The translations under genes and the position numbers were made by a program. A DNA stretch of 64,000 nt from JAGWBD01 sp965197455 (GTDB lineage Bacteria > Chloroflexota > Anaerolineae > Aggregatilineales > Phototrophicaceae). Location: NCBI GenBank assembly GCA_965197455.1, contig OZ240208.1:186001-250000 (forward strand). The letters run 5' to 3'. The notes beneath the pieces were generated by a model. It was given only the letters and a program-made list of their open reading frames with translations. It searched no databases and was not told the origin of the DNA. The first letter of the stretch is position 1, and each line of letters begins with the position of its first letter. Shown here one piece after another: positions 1 through 8,738 of this stretch.

Positions 1-1
1 C

Positions 2-76
2 AACCTCTCCGGCGTGGCTGGCGCGGATGCAACTGAAATGTCGGGCGAAACCGCAAGCTCTGAGAGCCAGGGCTGA
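2..76 (+). CDS. nuoH: C-terminal end of the upstream gene, probably NuoH (partial)
   Basis: An open frame enters from the left edge and stops with TGA at 74-76, 17 bases before nuoI. Only the last 24 residues are seen, a Gly/Ala/Ser/Glu-rich tail with no recognisable motif. NuoH is inferred purely from operon order, because nuoH directly precedes nuoI in most bacterial complex I operons. NuoH proteins usually end soon after their last membrane helix, so a polar tail like this would be an extension. Confidence 0.5.
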   Translation, partial: NLSGVAGADATEMSGETASSESQG

Positions 77-93
77 CGCGCGGGAGGATATGA

Positions 94-588
94 ATGAACC
101 TGATTCGCGGCTTTCAGACCACCTTCCGGCATGTGCTGGAAGAGCCGGTCACGATCCAGTACCCGGAAGAAATGCGTCCCTTTCAGCAACGTTTCAAGGG
201 GCGCCACGAGCTCAAGCGCTATGACAACGGGCTGGAGAAATGCATCGGCTGCTCGCTCTGCGCGGCGGCCTGCCCGGCGGACGCGATCTGGGTCGAGGCG
301 GCGGAAAACACGGACGAGGAACGCTACAGTCCCGGCGAACGTTACGCCCGGACCTACGAAATAAACATGCTGCGTTGTATCTTTTGCGGCTATTGCGAGG
401 ACGCCTGCCCGACCGAAGCCATCGTGCTGACGAGCGAGCACCGCATGAGCTTCACCGACCGGCGCGACGCAATCTACACCAGGGACATGTTGATTGAGGC
501 GCCGGCCGAAGGGCAGCCGGATACTCCGCAACAGGTTGAGCCGGGCGCTTACGACCGGTCGATACCGGATATGGAAGACCCGAAGTAG
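94..588 (+). CDS. nuoI: NADH-quinone oxidoreductase subunit I (NuoI)
   Basis: This is the peripheral-arm ferredoxin-like subunit of complex I, which carries clusters N6a and N6b and passes electrons towards the quinone site. Two complete 4Fe-4S motifs are visible: Cys50/53/56/60 and Cys95/98/101/105, each followed by Pro. The 164-residue length is normal for the family. The start at 94 has a good GGGAGG Shine-Dalgarno at 82-87. The C-terminal ~40 residues are acidic and Pro-rich and probably disordered. It is followed by nuoJ after 42 bases, in the standard nuoI-J-K-L-M-N order. Confidence 0.97.
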   Translation: MNLIRGFQTTFRHVLEEPVTIQYPEEMRPFQQRFKGRHELKRYDNGLEKCIGCSLCAAACPADAIWVEAAENTDEERYSPGERYARTYEINMLRCIFCGYCEDACPTEAIVLTSEHRMSFTDRRDAIYTRDMLIEAPAEGQPDTPQQVEPGAYDRSIPDMEDPK

Positions 589-630
589 CACCGCAGCGAC
601 GCAGACAGGCACGCGAACGACAGGGGATTC

Positions 631-1875
631 ATGGGAACGGAAGTCTGGCTTTTCATCCTGGTAGGCGCAGTCGCGGTGGTTGCCGCCGTCATGCTGCTGC
701 TCAGCCAAAACGCGGTCCACAGCGCCCTGTTCCTCATTGTGAACATGGGCTGTATCGCCTTCCTCTTCCTCATGCTCAATGCGCCCTTCCTCGCGATGGT
801 GCAGATCGCGGTCTACGCCGGCGCCATTATGGTCTTGTTCCTCTTCGTCATCATGCTGCTGGGGACTGAGCGACCTGGCGGCAAATCGCCCTTCGGCTGG
901 CTCGCGCCGGGTGCCATCGTGCTGGCCCTGATTTTCCTGGTGACCGTGGGCGTGGCGCTTTCGCAGGGCGGCATCAGCGATTTGCAGGCACCGGCCGCGC
1001 ATCCTCAGTTGCGCGTGGCGCACTATGCAGCCGACGCCGGCACGCTGGAGCTGCGCATTGATGGCGCCATCATCGCCAGCGGGCTGACCAATGGCGCGCT
1101 GCAGGAATACGAGACCCTGCCGCCTGGCGAGTATGAACTGGAACTGTTGACCGCAAACGGTGGGCTCCTGTTGCGTCAAACTGTGGCGCTTGAGGCCGGT
1201 CAACGCACTACCGCGCTGCTGCAGGGCACCGGCACGCCAACCCTCAGCCTGGTATCGGACATCGCCGCAGCGGGTAGCTTGCGCATCTTCAACGCCTGGA
1301 ATGTACCGGTCAGCCTGGTGGACTATGCCTCCGAGCTGAGCGACGAGGATACGCTCGTGCTGGCGGAAAGCATTGCCAGGGGCGAGCTGACCGCGCCGCT
1401 GGCCGTCGCTGCTGACGCCGACTTCAGCACCTGGGCGCTGGTGAAAGCCGCCGACGGCGAGTTGCTCGCGCGCATGACCGAAGTGGCGGAATTCGACGCC
1501 TCCGACGGCGACAGCGCCTTGCTGGTGCTCTCGCCCGTGCGCCGCTTCGAAGGCTCGCTGGAGGCAGCCGCCAGCCTGCTGGTGGCCCCGGCGCAGGCCC
1601 GCTTCGGCAGCCCGGCCGACATGGGCCAGCAGTTGTTCAGCCGCTACATGCTGCCGATGCAAATCGTCGCCGTCCTGCTGCTGGTGGCCATGGTCGGCGC
1701 GATCGTGCTGACGCACCGGCCGCGGCTCGCGCCGGAGCTGGCGCGCGCGCGTCTGGGGCGTCGCCGCGTCAGTCGCCCGCTGACCAGTGTGATCGCATCG
1801 CAACTGGGGCAGGCAGATGAGGCGCCGGAGGGCGAGACCGCGGCCCTGCCACCTACCGGGGCACAGGAGCGCTGA
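631..1875 (+). CDS. nuoJ: NADH-quinone oxidoreductase subunit J with inserted DUF4397-like domain
   Basis: This is a membrane-arm subunit of complex I. At 414 residues it is more than twice the usual NuoJ length (~165-200). Residues 1-110 hold four membrane helices, including the conserved Gly/Ala-rich third helix (residues ~57-77) that contains the pi-bulge in known structures. Residues ~338-360 are the fifth helix, with the typical NuoJ closing pattern. Between helices 4 and 5 lies a soluble ~210-residue insert (residues ~112-325) whose first part resembles DUF4397. A charged cytoplasmic-type tail follows. The frame is open throughout and nuoK starts one base after the stop, so this is not an annotation fusion. 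Confidence 0.93.
   Translation: MGTEVWLFILVGAVAVVAAVMLLLSQNAVHSALFLIVNMGCIAFLFLMLNAPFLAMVQIAVYAGAIMVLFLFVIMLLGTERPGGKSPFGWLAPGAIVLALIFLVTVGVALSQGGISDLQAPAAHPQLRVAHYAADAGTLELRIDGAIIASGLTNGALQEYETLPPGEYELELLTANGGLLLRQTVALEAGQRTTALLQGTGTPTLSLVSDIAAAGSLRIFNAWNVPVSLVDYASELSDEDTLVLAESIARGELTAPLAVAADADFSTWALVKAADGELLARMTEVAEFDASDGDSALLVLSPVRRFEGSLEAAASLLVAPAQARFGSPADMGQQLFSRYMLPMQIVAVLLLVAMVGAIVLTHRPRLAPELARARLGRRRVSRPLTSVIASQLGQADEAPEGETAALPPTGAQER
964..1605 (+). other. DUF4397-like domain inserted in NuoJ
   Basis: Insert boundaries (NuoJ residues ~112-325) are set by where membrane character and NuoJ similarity stop and resume. Residues ~126-175 match the DUF4397 pattern: a strand with R-V-A-H-Y, an 'L-E-L-R-I-D-G' strand, then a Tyr and a 'L-P-P-G-E-Y-E-L-E' strand. 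The second half (~205-310) looks like a weaker second copy, as DUF4397 often occurs in tandem. In known complex I topology the loop between helices 4 and 5 of NuoJ faces the outside, consistent with DUF4397 proteins usually being extracytoplasmic. Confidence 0.75.
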
Positions 1876-1876
1876 C

Positions 1877-2179
1877 ATGCTGCAGACCGAAGCCTACGTA
1901 ATGCTGAGCATGGTGCTCTTCGTGCTGGGCGCGATGGGCGTGATGCTGCGCCGCAACGCCATCCTCGTGTTCATGTCAGTTGAGTTGATGCTCAACGCGG
2001 CCAACCTCGCGCTGGTGGCCTTTGCGCGTCAGTGGGGTAACACCGACGGTCACCTCTTCGTGTTCTTCGTCATCACGGTGGCCGCCTCCGAGGTAGCGGT
2101 GGGGCTGGCATTGATCGTCGCCATCTTCCGCACCCGCCGTAGTATCAACATCGACGAACTGAGTCAGCTGCAGGGATAA
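1877..2179 (+). CDS. nuoK: NADH-quinone oxidoreductase subunit K (NuoK)
   Basis: A 100-residue membrane subunit with three predicted helices, exactly the usual NuoK length. The two membrane Glu residues essential for proton translocation are present at 36 and 72, the same numbering as in Escherichia coli NuoK. The ATG at 1877 lies one base after the nuoJ stop, so translation is probably coupled; a longer upstream frame would overlap nuoJ and is not needed. nuoL follows after 17 bases. Confidence 0.97.
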   Translation: MLQTEAYVMLSMVLFVLGAMGVMLRRNAILVFMSVELMLNAANLALVAFARQWGNTDGHLFVFFVITVAASEVAVGLALIVAIFRTRRSINIDELSQLQG

Positions 2180-2196
2180 GGACCGGGAACGAACGC

Positions 2197-4626
2197 ATGG
2201 CAAGTTATGCCCAACTGGTACCCCTGATCATCTTCATCCCCGCCCTGGGTGCCTGCCTGAATTACTTCTGGGGCGCGCGCCTGGGCGAGGCCTGGTCGAG
2301 CCGTATCGCGATTCTGGCGTCAGCGCTGTCCTTCGTCCTCGCGCTGATGCTCTTCGCCGGCCTCAACGCCGCGCACGGGCAGGCCTCCGTAGTCGATCCG
2401 CCGCTGCTGGATGGCTGGATCCGCATTGGTGACAGCCTCGAAATCCCCTGGCAGATGCGCGTCGACACGCTGAGCGTGACGATGATGCTCTTCGTCTCCT
2501 TTGTCGGTACGCTGATCCACATTTACGCGGTCGGCTACATGCACGGTGACGAGCGCTATTCGCGCTTCTTCGCCTACATCAACATGTTTCTGGCCTTCAT
2601 GTTCGTGCTGGTGACGGGCAACAACTTCCTGATGATGTTCGTCGGCTGGGAGGGCGTGGGCGTTTGTTCCTTCCTGCTCATCGGCTTCTGGTTTGACAAA
2701 CCGCATGGCGAAGGCTGGCGCAACTCCAACGCCGCCAAAAAGGCCATGATCGCCAATCGCATCGGCGATTTCGGCATGTTGATGGGCATCTTCCTGATGT
2801 TCTGGACCTTCGGCACCCTCGATTACTACCGCCCGGGTGAAATTCCCAACGTGCATTTCCTCGAGGAAACCGTGCACGAATATGAGGCGGAGCACGCCGC
2901 GGCCCAGGCGACAGCCGCTGACGACGACCACGCTGAAGCAGCCCCCGCCGGGGATACGCACGGCAGCCTGTTGCTGACCGGTCTGGTCGCTGCCGAAGAA
3001 GAAGAGCAGCATATCGCTGCCTTCCCGCCCTTGCACCTCGACAACGAACATTTTGAAACCCGTGAGCTGGGCGTGTTCAGCCAGTCGGAACGCATGCTGG
3101 CGGCCGGCACCGAAGTGCATTTTGGCACCTTCTCGCTGCCCATCGAAACCGTGCTGGTGCTCATCACCCTCTTCCTGCTGCTGGGCGCGGCGGGCAAATC
3201 GGCGCAGATCCCGCTTTTCGTGTGGCTGCCGGATGCCATGGCCGGTCCCACGCCGGTCAGCGCGCTCATTCACGCGGCCACCATGGTCACCGCCGGCGTC
3301 TACATGATGGTGCGCTCCAACGTCTTCTTTCATAACGCGCCGCTGACCTCTTTCATCGTCACCCTGGTCGGCGCGCTGACGGCGCTGCTTGCCGGCTACA
3401 TCGCCATGGGCCAGTGGGACATCAAGCGCGTGCTGGCCTACAGCACCATCAGTCAGCTGGGCTTCATGGTCGCGGCGGTCGGCGTCGGTGCCTACAGCGC
3501 AGCCATGTTCCACATGGTCACGCACGCCTTCTTCAAGGCGCTGCTCTTCCTCGGCAGCGGCTCGGTGATCCACGGCATGGAGCACGGCCATCACCATGTG
3601 CACGAGCACGGCCATACGCACGGCCACGAGGACTTTGACCCCCAGGACATGCGCCATATGGGCGGTCTGCGCCGGCGCATGCCCATCACCTGGTTCACCT
3701 ATCTGATTGGCACGCTGGCGCTGGCCGGCATCATCCCCTTCGCCGGCTTCTGGTCCAAGGACGAGATCCTGGCGGATTCCTGGCTGGCCGGTCTGCATGG
3801 CAAGGACCTCTACCAGCAGTTCGGTGGCTACATTGCGCTGGCGCTGCTGCTGCTGGCCGCGGCCTTCACAGCCTTCTACATGTGGCGCCAGATGGAGCTG
3901 GTCTTCTTTGGCCGCACGCGCAGCCCGGCTGCCGACCACGCGCCTGAAAGTGTGGCCTCGATGACCGTGCCGCTGCTGGTGCTGGCGCTGTTCAGTGTCT
4001 TCATCGGCTTCATCAACACGCCCAAAGCCTTCCTCGGCCTGGGCGATACGCTCGGCAATTCCTCACTGACCCACTTCCTGGAATGGTCGCTGGCCTATGT
4101 CCATCCCTGGTTGCCCCAGGGTGGCGTCTTCAATCCGGTGATCGCGCTCATCGCCCTGGCGCTGGGCGTCGGCGGCATTCGCCTGGCGCGCGTAATTTAC
4201 GGCGAGGGCCACGCGCTCAGCCCGGCGGGCGGCGATCCATTGGCCGCCAGACCCACAACCGGGGCCATCTGGCGCCTGGCCAACGCCCGCCTCTACTTCG
4301 ATGAGTTCTACTTCCGCTTCTTCGAGAATCCCTTCAACCGCCTCGGCGCTTTCCTGGCCGATGAGCTGGACTGGAAGTTCTGGCACGACTACGTCCACGA
4401 CAGCGTCCTGTTGCGCGGCTTCAACAGCCTCGCCGACTTCCTCGGCCGGCCCGTCGATCTGGGCGTGGTGGACGGGGCCGTCAATGGCGTGGGCCGCCTG
4501 ACGCTCTGGTTGAGTGGACGCATGCGCCGTACCCAGACCGGCTACGTGCGCATGTACGCCATCAGCTTCTTGCTGGGAGTCGTGCTCGTTATCCTGCTTC
4601 TCTTGCTGCCGCTGCTGCAGACCTGA
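2197..4626 (+). CDS. nuoL: NADH-quinone oxidoreductase subunit L (NuoL) with extra polar loops
   Basis: This is the antiporter-like distal membrane subunit of complex I, with the lateral helix at its C-terminus. It is 809 residues long, while most NuoL are ~610-660. Core motifs are intact: the conserved Glu in G-W-E-G-V-G (residues ~148-153) and the Lys in A-A-G-K-S-A-Q-I-P. The extra length comes from an acidic, His-containing insert at residues ~217-308, a His-rich stretch at ~462-481 (10 His in 20 residues, encoded around 3580-3640), and a longer C-terminal region. No frameshift is visible and both inserts read smoothly in frame. Confidence 0.95.
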   Translation: MASYAQLVPLIIFIPALGACLNYFWGARLGEAWSSRIAILASALSFVLALMLFAGLNAAHGQASVVDPPLLDGWIRIGDSLEIPWQMRVDTLSVTMMLFVSFVGTLIHIYAVGYMHGDERYSRFFAYINMFLAFMFVLVTGNNFLMMFVGWEGVGVCSFLLIGFWFDKPHGEGWRNSNAAKKAMIANRIGDFGMLMGIFLMFWTFGTLDYYRPGEIPNVHFLEETVHEYEAEHAAAQATAADDDHAEAAPAGDTHGSLLLTGLVAAEEEEQHIAAFPPLHLDNEHFETRELGVFSQSERMLAAGTEVHFGTFSLPIETVLVLITLFLLLGAAGKSAQIPLFVWLPDAMAGPTPVSALIHAATMVTAGVYMMVRSNVFFHNAPLTSFIVTLVGALTALLAGYIAMGQWDIKRVLAYSTISQLGFMVAAVGVGAYSAAMFHMVTHAFFKALLFLGSGSVIHGMEHGHHHVHEHGHTHGHEDFDPQDMRHMGGLRRRMPITWFTYLIGTLALAGIIPFAGFWSKDEILADSWLAGLHGKDLYQQFGGYIALALLLLAAAFTAFYMWRQMELVFFGRTRSPAADHAPESVASMTVPLLVLALFSVFIGFINTPKAFLGLGDTLGNSSLTHFLEWSLAYVHPWLPQGGVFNPVIALIALALGVGGIRLARVIYGEGHALSPAGGDPLAARPTTGAIWRLANARLYFDEFYFRFFENPFNRLGAFLADELDWKFWHDYVHDSVLLRGFNSLADFLGRPVDLGVVDGAVNGVGRLTLWLSGRMRRTQTGYVRMYAISFLLGVVLVILLLLLPLLQT

Positions 4627-4645
4627 CCCGGGGGACCGTTTTTCC

Positions 4646-6259
4646 ATGGAATCTGGTGCGCTTTCGTTACTCACTTCCGTGCTGTTCCTGCCCTTGATTG
4701 GCGTGTTCGTGCTGCTCTTCCTGCGTGAGGAGCGGACGGAGCACATCAAGTGGACGGCATTCGGCTTCAGCGTGGCGACCTTCATCGGCACGCTGCTGCT
4801 GTGGCTGGCTTTCGACAGCAGCGCCAGCGGTCTGCAACTGGTGCAGCGCGTGGACTGGCTGCCGCAATACAACATCAGCTACTACGTCGGCATTGACGGC
4901 CTGAGTCTGCTGCTGGTTGTGCTCACCGCCTTTATCATGCCCCTGGCCATCCTCAGCTCCTTCCGCAGCCAGGTGCTCGAGGAGCGCGGTCGCGTCCGCC
5001 TCTACTTCATCTTCATGCTGCTGCTGGAATGGGCGATGATCGGCGTCTTCGTGGCCCAGGACCTCTTCCTCTTCTACATCTTCTGGGAAGTCACCCTGGT
5101 CCCCATGTACTTCCTCATCGGCATCTGGGGCGCGGAAGAGCGCGTCTACGCCGCCGTCAAGTTCTTCCTCTACACCATGGCCGGCTCCATCCTGATGCTG
5201 CTGGCGATCCTCTTCCTTGGCAGCCGCGCGGGCACCTTTGCCCTGCCGGAACTCATCGCCATGGTCGAAAGTGGCGCGCTCGAGCTGCCCTTCACCGGCC
5301 TGCTCGGCAGCGGCAGCGTCCAGTCATTCCTCTTCCTCGGCTTCTTCGTGGCCTTCGCCATCAAGGTGCCCATCTGGCCGCTGCACAGCTGGCTGCCGGA
5401 TGCGCACGTGCAGGCGCCCACGGCCGGCTCGGTCATCCTGGCCGGCGTACTGCTAAAGATGGGCACCTACGGCCTCGTGCGCTTCAACCTGCCGCTCTTC
5501 CCGCAGGCGAGCGTTGCCTGGGCGCCCGCCATCGCCACGCTGGCCGTCATCGGCATTCTCTACGGCGCCTGGGTCAGCTATGCCCAGAAGGACGTCAAGA
5601 AACTGGTCGCCTATTCCTCGGTCAGCCATCTGGGCTTCGTCGTGCTGGGCATCTTTGCTCTCAACGCCCAGGGCATCGAGGGTGGCCTGCTGCAGATGGT
5701 CAACCACGGCATCAGCACGGGCGGTCTCTTCCTCCTCGTAGGCATGCTCTACGAGCGGAGGCACACCAAGGCGCTGGACGCCTTCGGTGGCGTCTGGAAG
5801 GTGATGCCCTTCTTCGGCGCCGTCAGCCTGATTGTGGTGCTCAGCAGCATGGGCCTGCCGGGACTGAACGGCTTCGTGGGCGAGTTCACGATTTTACTGG
5901 GCTCGATGGGCAGCGAGGTGCTGGGCTTCTTCTTCACCATGTTCGCCACCCTGGGCGTCATCCTGGCGGCGGTCTACATGCTCTACATGTTCCAGAAGGT
6001 CTACATGGGCGAGGTGGACAAGGAAGAGAATCGCTCCCTGCCGCGCCTGCACTGGCAGGAGATCGCCGTGCTGCTGCCCATCCTGCTGGCCATCCTGCTC
6101 ATCGGCCTGCAGCCCGCGCCCTTCTTTGACACCATGACCGCCACCGTCGACGAACTGGTCGCCGAAGTTGGCGCCTTCATCCCGCGCGCGCAGGAAACGC
6201 TGGCCGCTGCGCCCGCCAGCAACACCCTGATCCTGAGCGCGAATACACAGGGTTCCTGA
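4646..6259 (+). CDS. nuoM: NADH-quinone oxidoreductase subunit M (NuoM)
   Basis: A proton-pumping antiporter-like subunit of complex I, 537 residues with about 14 membrane helices. The conserved membrane Glu lies in the I-F-W-E-V-T-L-V-P motif and the key Lys in A-I-K-V-P-I-W-P-L-H. The ATG at 4646 is chosen because an upstream in-frame start at 4514 would lie inside nuoL and encode a Cys/Ser-rich shadow peptide. The stop overlaps the nuoN start by one base. Confidence 0.97.
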   Translation: MESGALSLLTSVLFLPLIGVFVLLFLREERTEHIKWTAFGFSVATFIGTLLLWLAFDSSASGLQLVQRVDWLPQYNISYYVGIDGLSLLLVVLTAFIMPLAILSSFRSQVLEERGRVRLYFIFMLLLEWAMIGVFVAQDLFLFYIFWEVTLVPMYFLIGIWGAEERVYAAVKFFLYTMAGSILMLLAILFLGSRAGTFALPELIAMVESGALELPFTGLLGSGSVQSFLFLGFFVAFAIKVPIWPLHSWLPDAHVQAPTAGSVILAGVLLKMGTYGLVRFNLPLFPQASVAWAPAIATLAVIGILYGAWVSYAQKDVKKLVAYSSVSHLGFVVLGIFALNAQGIEGGLLQMVNHGISTGGLFLLVGMLYERRHTKALDAFGGVWKVMPFFGAVSLIVVLSSMGLPGLNGFVGEFTILLGSMGSEVLGFFFTMFATLGVILAAVYMLYMFQKVYMGEVDKEENRSLPRLHWQEIAVLLPILLAILLIGLQPAPFFDTMTATVDELVAEVGAFIPRAQETLAAAPASNTLILSANTQGS

Positions 6260-7764
6260 TGACGACCATGCCGGTTCTCGCGGACCTCAACCTTGCCTGG
6301 ACCTGGCCGGTCGTCGGCCTGGCCCTGGGCGCGACCCTGCTGCTGGTTGTGGACCTCTTCGTGCCGCGCGCGCAGAAGCAGCGCAGCGCCTGGCTGGCGC
6401 TCGCCATCCTCGCCGCCGTCTTCATCCTCAACCTGGCCGCCTTCCAGGTCGTGGACAGCGCCTTCTTCGGCATGTTCGTCGTCGATCCCTTCAGCGCCTT
6501 TCTCAACCTGATCGCCCTGCTGGCCGCCTTCATCAGCGTCATGCTCAGCGTGGACTACATGCAGCGCACGGGCATGCAGCGCGGCGAGTTCTATGCGCTC
6601 ATCCTCTTCACCACCGCCGGCGTCATGCTCATGGGCCACGCCAACGACCTGGTGGTCGTCTTCGTCGCGCTGGAGCTGTTGAGCATCCCGCTCTACATCC
6701 TGGCGGCCTTCCGCTATCCGGACGCCAAATCCAGCGAAAGCGGCATGAAGTATCTCGTGCTGGGGGCCTTTGCCAGCGCCTTCTTCGTCTTCGGCGCAGC
6801 CCTCATCTACGGCGCAACCGGCAGCACCAGCCTGCCCGTCATCTTCGATGTGGTCGCGCGCGGCTTCGCGTCCGGCGGCGCGCCGGAATTGCTGCTGCTG
6901 GTCGGCGCAGGCCTGATACTGGTCGGCCTGGGCTTCAAGGTGGCGGTCGTACCCTTCCACATGTGGACGCCGGATGTCTACGAAGGTGCGCCGACGCCGG
7001 TCACCGCCTTTATGAGCGTGGCCGCCAAGGTCGGTGGCTTCGCCGCCCTCTTGCGCATCCTCGTTTTCGCGCTGCCGGTGTTGAGCACGGGCGCGGCGGA
7101 GGCCAGCGCCTGGCAGCAGGTCGTCGCCCTGATTGCCGCCGCCACCCTCATCCTCGGCAACGTGGTCGCCATCTCGCAACAGAACGTCAAGCGTTTGCTG
7201 GCCTACTCCTCCATCGCCCACGCCGGTTACATCATGATGGCGCTGGCCGCCGCCGGTGCCTCCGGCTATGGTGAGCAGGCCACCCGCGCCGCGCTGGTCT
7301 ATCTGCTGGCCTATATGTTCACCGGCCTCGGCGCCTTTGCCGTGGCCATCGCCATCGAACGCGACGATGGCAGCGGTACGGACCTTGAACATTTCGTCGG
7401 CCTCGGGCGCAGCAAACCCCTGCTGGCCGGCATGATGGCCGTCTTCATGCTCAGCCTGACCGGCATTCCCCTGACCGCGGGCTTCATCGGTAAATGGCTC
7501 ATCTTCCAGGCGACCCTCGAGTCCGGCCTGATTGCGCTGGCCATCGTCGGTGTGCTCACCACCATCGTCAGCGCGTACTACTATGTCGGCATCATCGTGC
7601 GCATGTTCCTGCGCGACGGTGAGGGCGACCCGGCTGCCGGCAGCTCGCGCCTGCTCAACAGCGCCGTCTATATCACCTTCGCCGGCACCCTGATTCCAGG
7701 CATCTTCCCCTTCCTGATGACCGATCTGACACAGGTGGTTACGACAACGCTGGTCGGCGGCTAG
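6259..7764 (+). CDS. nuoN: NADH-quinone oxidoreductase subunit N (NuoN)
   Basis: The third antiporter-like subunit of the complex I membrane arm, 501 residues, about 14 helices. The conserved Glu lies in F-V-A-L-E-L-L-S-I-P and the Lys in G-L-G-F-K-V-A-V-V-P. Its ATG shares the A of the nuoM TGA, so the two are translationally coupled. It appears to be the last nuo gene, since the following genes encode an unrelated permease and a small membrane protein. Confidence 0.97.
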   Translation: MTTMPVLADLNLAWTWPVVGLALGATLLLVVDLFVPRAQKQRSAWLALAILAAVFILNLAAFQVVDSAFFGMFVVDPFSAFLNLIALLAAFISVMLSVDYMQRTGMQRGEFYALILFTTAGVMLMGHANDLVVVFVALELLSIPLYILAAFRYPDAKSSESGMKYLVLGAFASAFFVFGAALIYGATGSTSLPVIFDVVARGFASGGAPELLLLVGAGLILVGLGFKVAVVPFHMWTPDVYEGAPTPVTAFMSVAAKVGGFAALLRILVFALPVLSTGAAEASAWQQVVALIAAATLILGNVVAISQQNVKRLLAYSSIAHAGYIMMALAAAGASGYGEQATRAALVYLLAYMFTGLGAFAVAIAIERDDGSGTDLEHFVGLGRSKPLLAGMMAVFMLSLTGIPLTAGFIGKWLIFQATLESGLIALAIVGVLTTIVSAYYYVGIIVRMFLRDGEGDPAAGSSRLLNSAVYITFAGTLIPGIFPFLMTDLTQVVTTTLVGG

Positions 7765-7778
7765 CGCTGACTCGTGTC

Positions 7779-8738
7779 ATGTCCATCTTGCTGACCCGGC
7801 GCAGTCGACAGCGCGCCGGCGCGCGCCTGATGATTCGCAGCGGCATCCCCTTTATCCTGGCCGGCTCGCTTGGCTTTGCGCTCTTGCCGGTGTGGGTGCG
7901 CTGGCTGGCTCCGAGCGGCCTGTCGCCGCTGGATTTAACCTTCTGGCGTTACCTGATCGCCGCGCCAGCTGTCTGGATTCTGCTGACGCTGCTGGATACG
8001 CCGCTGCCCGCGAAACCCTTGCCGCGCCGGGGCCTGCTGCTGCTGGGCCTGATTCTGGCGGGGTCGGCGTTGTCCGCCTTTATTGGCCTGCAGCTCATGC
8101 CGGTGCCCACTTACGCCTTGCTGATTTACACCTACCCGGCCCAGGTCACTTTCATCAATTTCCTGCGCGGCGAGCGCATGCCGCGGCGCAACTGGCTGGC
8201 GCTGCTGTTTACCAGCTCGGGCATCCTGCTGACCCTGGCTGGCGTCGAGGGTGGCTTCGCCAGCATTGGTGGCGAGGGCGTGCTGATAGCCTTCCTCAAC
8301 GCCTTTCTGATTGCGCTGTACTTCCTCGTCAACAATCGGGTCATGCGCGACCATCAGTCCTTGCAGCGCGCCGGCGCCTGGGCCATGACCGGCGCCTTGT
8401 TGGTAATTCTGCCGGTCAGTCTGCTGTCCGGGGTTACTTTCCCGCCTGATGTGCCCAGCTGGGCCTTTTTGACCGGGCTCGCGCTTACCAGCACGGTGAT
8501 GCCTATCTTTCTGTACATGGCGGGCATCAAGCGCCTTGGCGCGTCGCGCGCGGCCATCCTGAGCACCAGTGAGCCGGTGCTCACCGCGCTACTGGCCTTG
8601 TTGTTGCTCGGAGAGAGCTTGCAGCCACTCCAGCTGCCTGGCGGCGCGCTGATCCTGGCAAGTATATTCTTGCTGCGTATCAAGGACGTCTCGCCGCGCA
8701 CCAACCCGGCGGCGCTACCTGAACGCGGAAGGGATTAA
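7779..8738 (+). CDS. EamA/DMT-family permease
   Basis: A 319-residue membrane protein with ten predicted helices in two five-helix repeats, the layout of the drug/metabolite transporter superfamily (EamA). Substrate cannot be told from sequence. The frame starts at 7779, 14 bases after nuoN; an internal ATG at 7830, just before the first helix, is an alternative. It overlaps the next gene by one base, so the pair may extend the nuo transcript. Confidence 0.88.
   Translation: MSILLTRRSRQRAGARLMIRSGIPFILAGSLGFALLPVWVRWLAPSGLSPLDLTFWRYLIAAPAVWILLTLLDTPLPAKPLPRRGLLLLGLILAGSALSAFIGLQLMPVPTYALLIYTYPAQVTFINFLRGERMPRRNWLALLFTSSGILLTLAGVEGGFASIGGEGVLIAFLNAFLIALYFLVNNRVMRDHQSLQRAGAWAMTGALLVILPVSLLSGVTFPPDVPSWAFLTGLALTSTVMPIFLYMAGIKRLGASRAAILSTSEPVLTALLALLLLGESLQPLQLPGGALILASIFLLRIKDVSPRTNPAALPERGRD

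Noticed and set aside
3570..3650. A tandem repeat or CRISPR-like array in the His-rich region of nuoL
   Set aside because: The near-repeats are degenerate codons for His/Glu/Gly in one open frame with no spacer structure.
2320..3939. Long open frame on the minus strand across nuoL
   Set aside because: It is antisense to a clear nuoL and has the His/Gln/Arg-rich composition of a GC-rich shadow frame.
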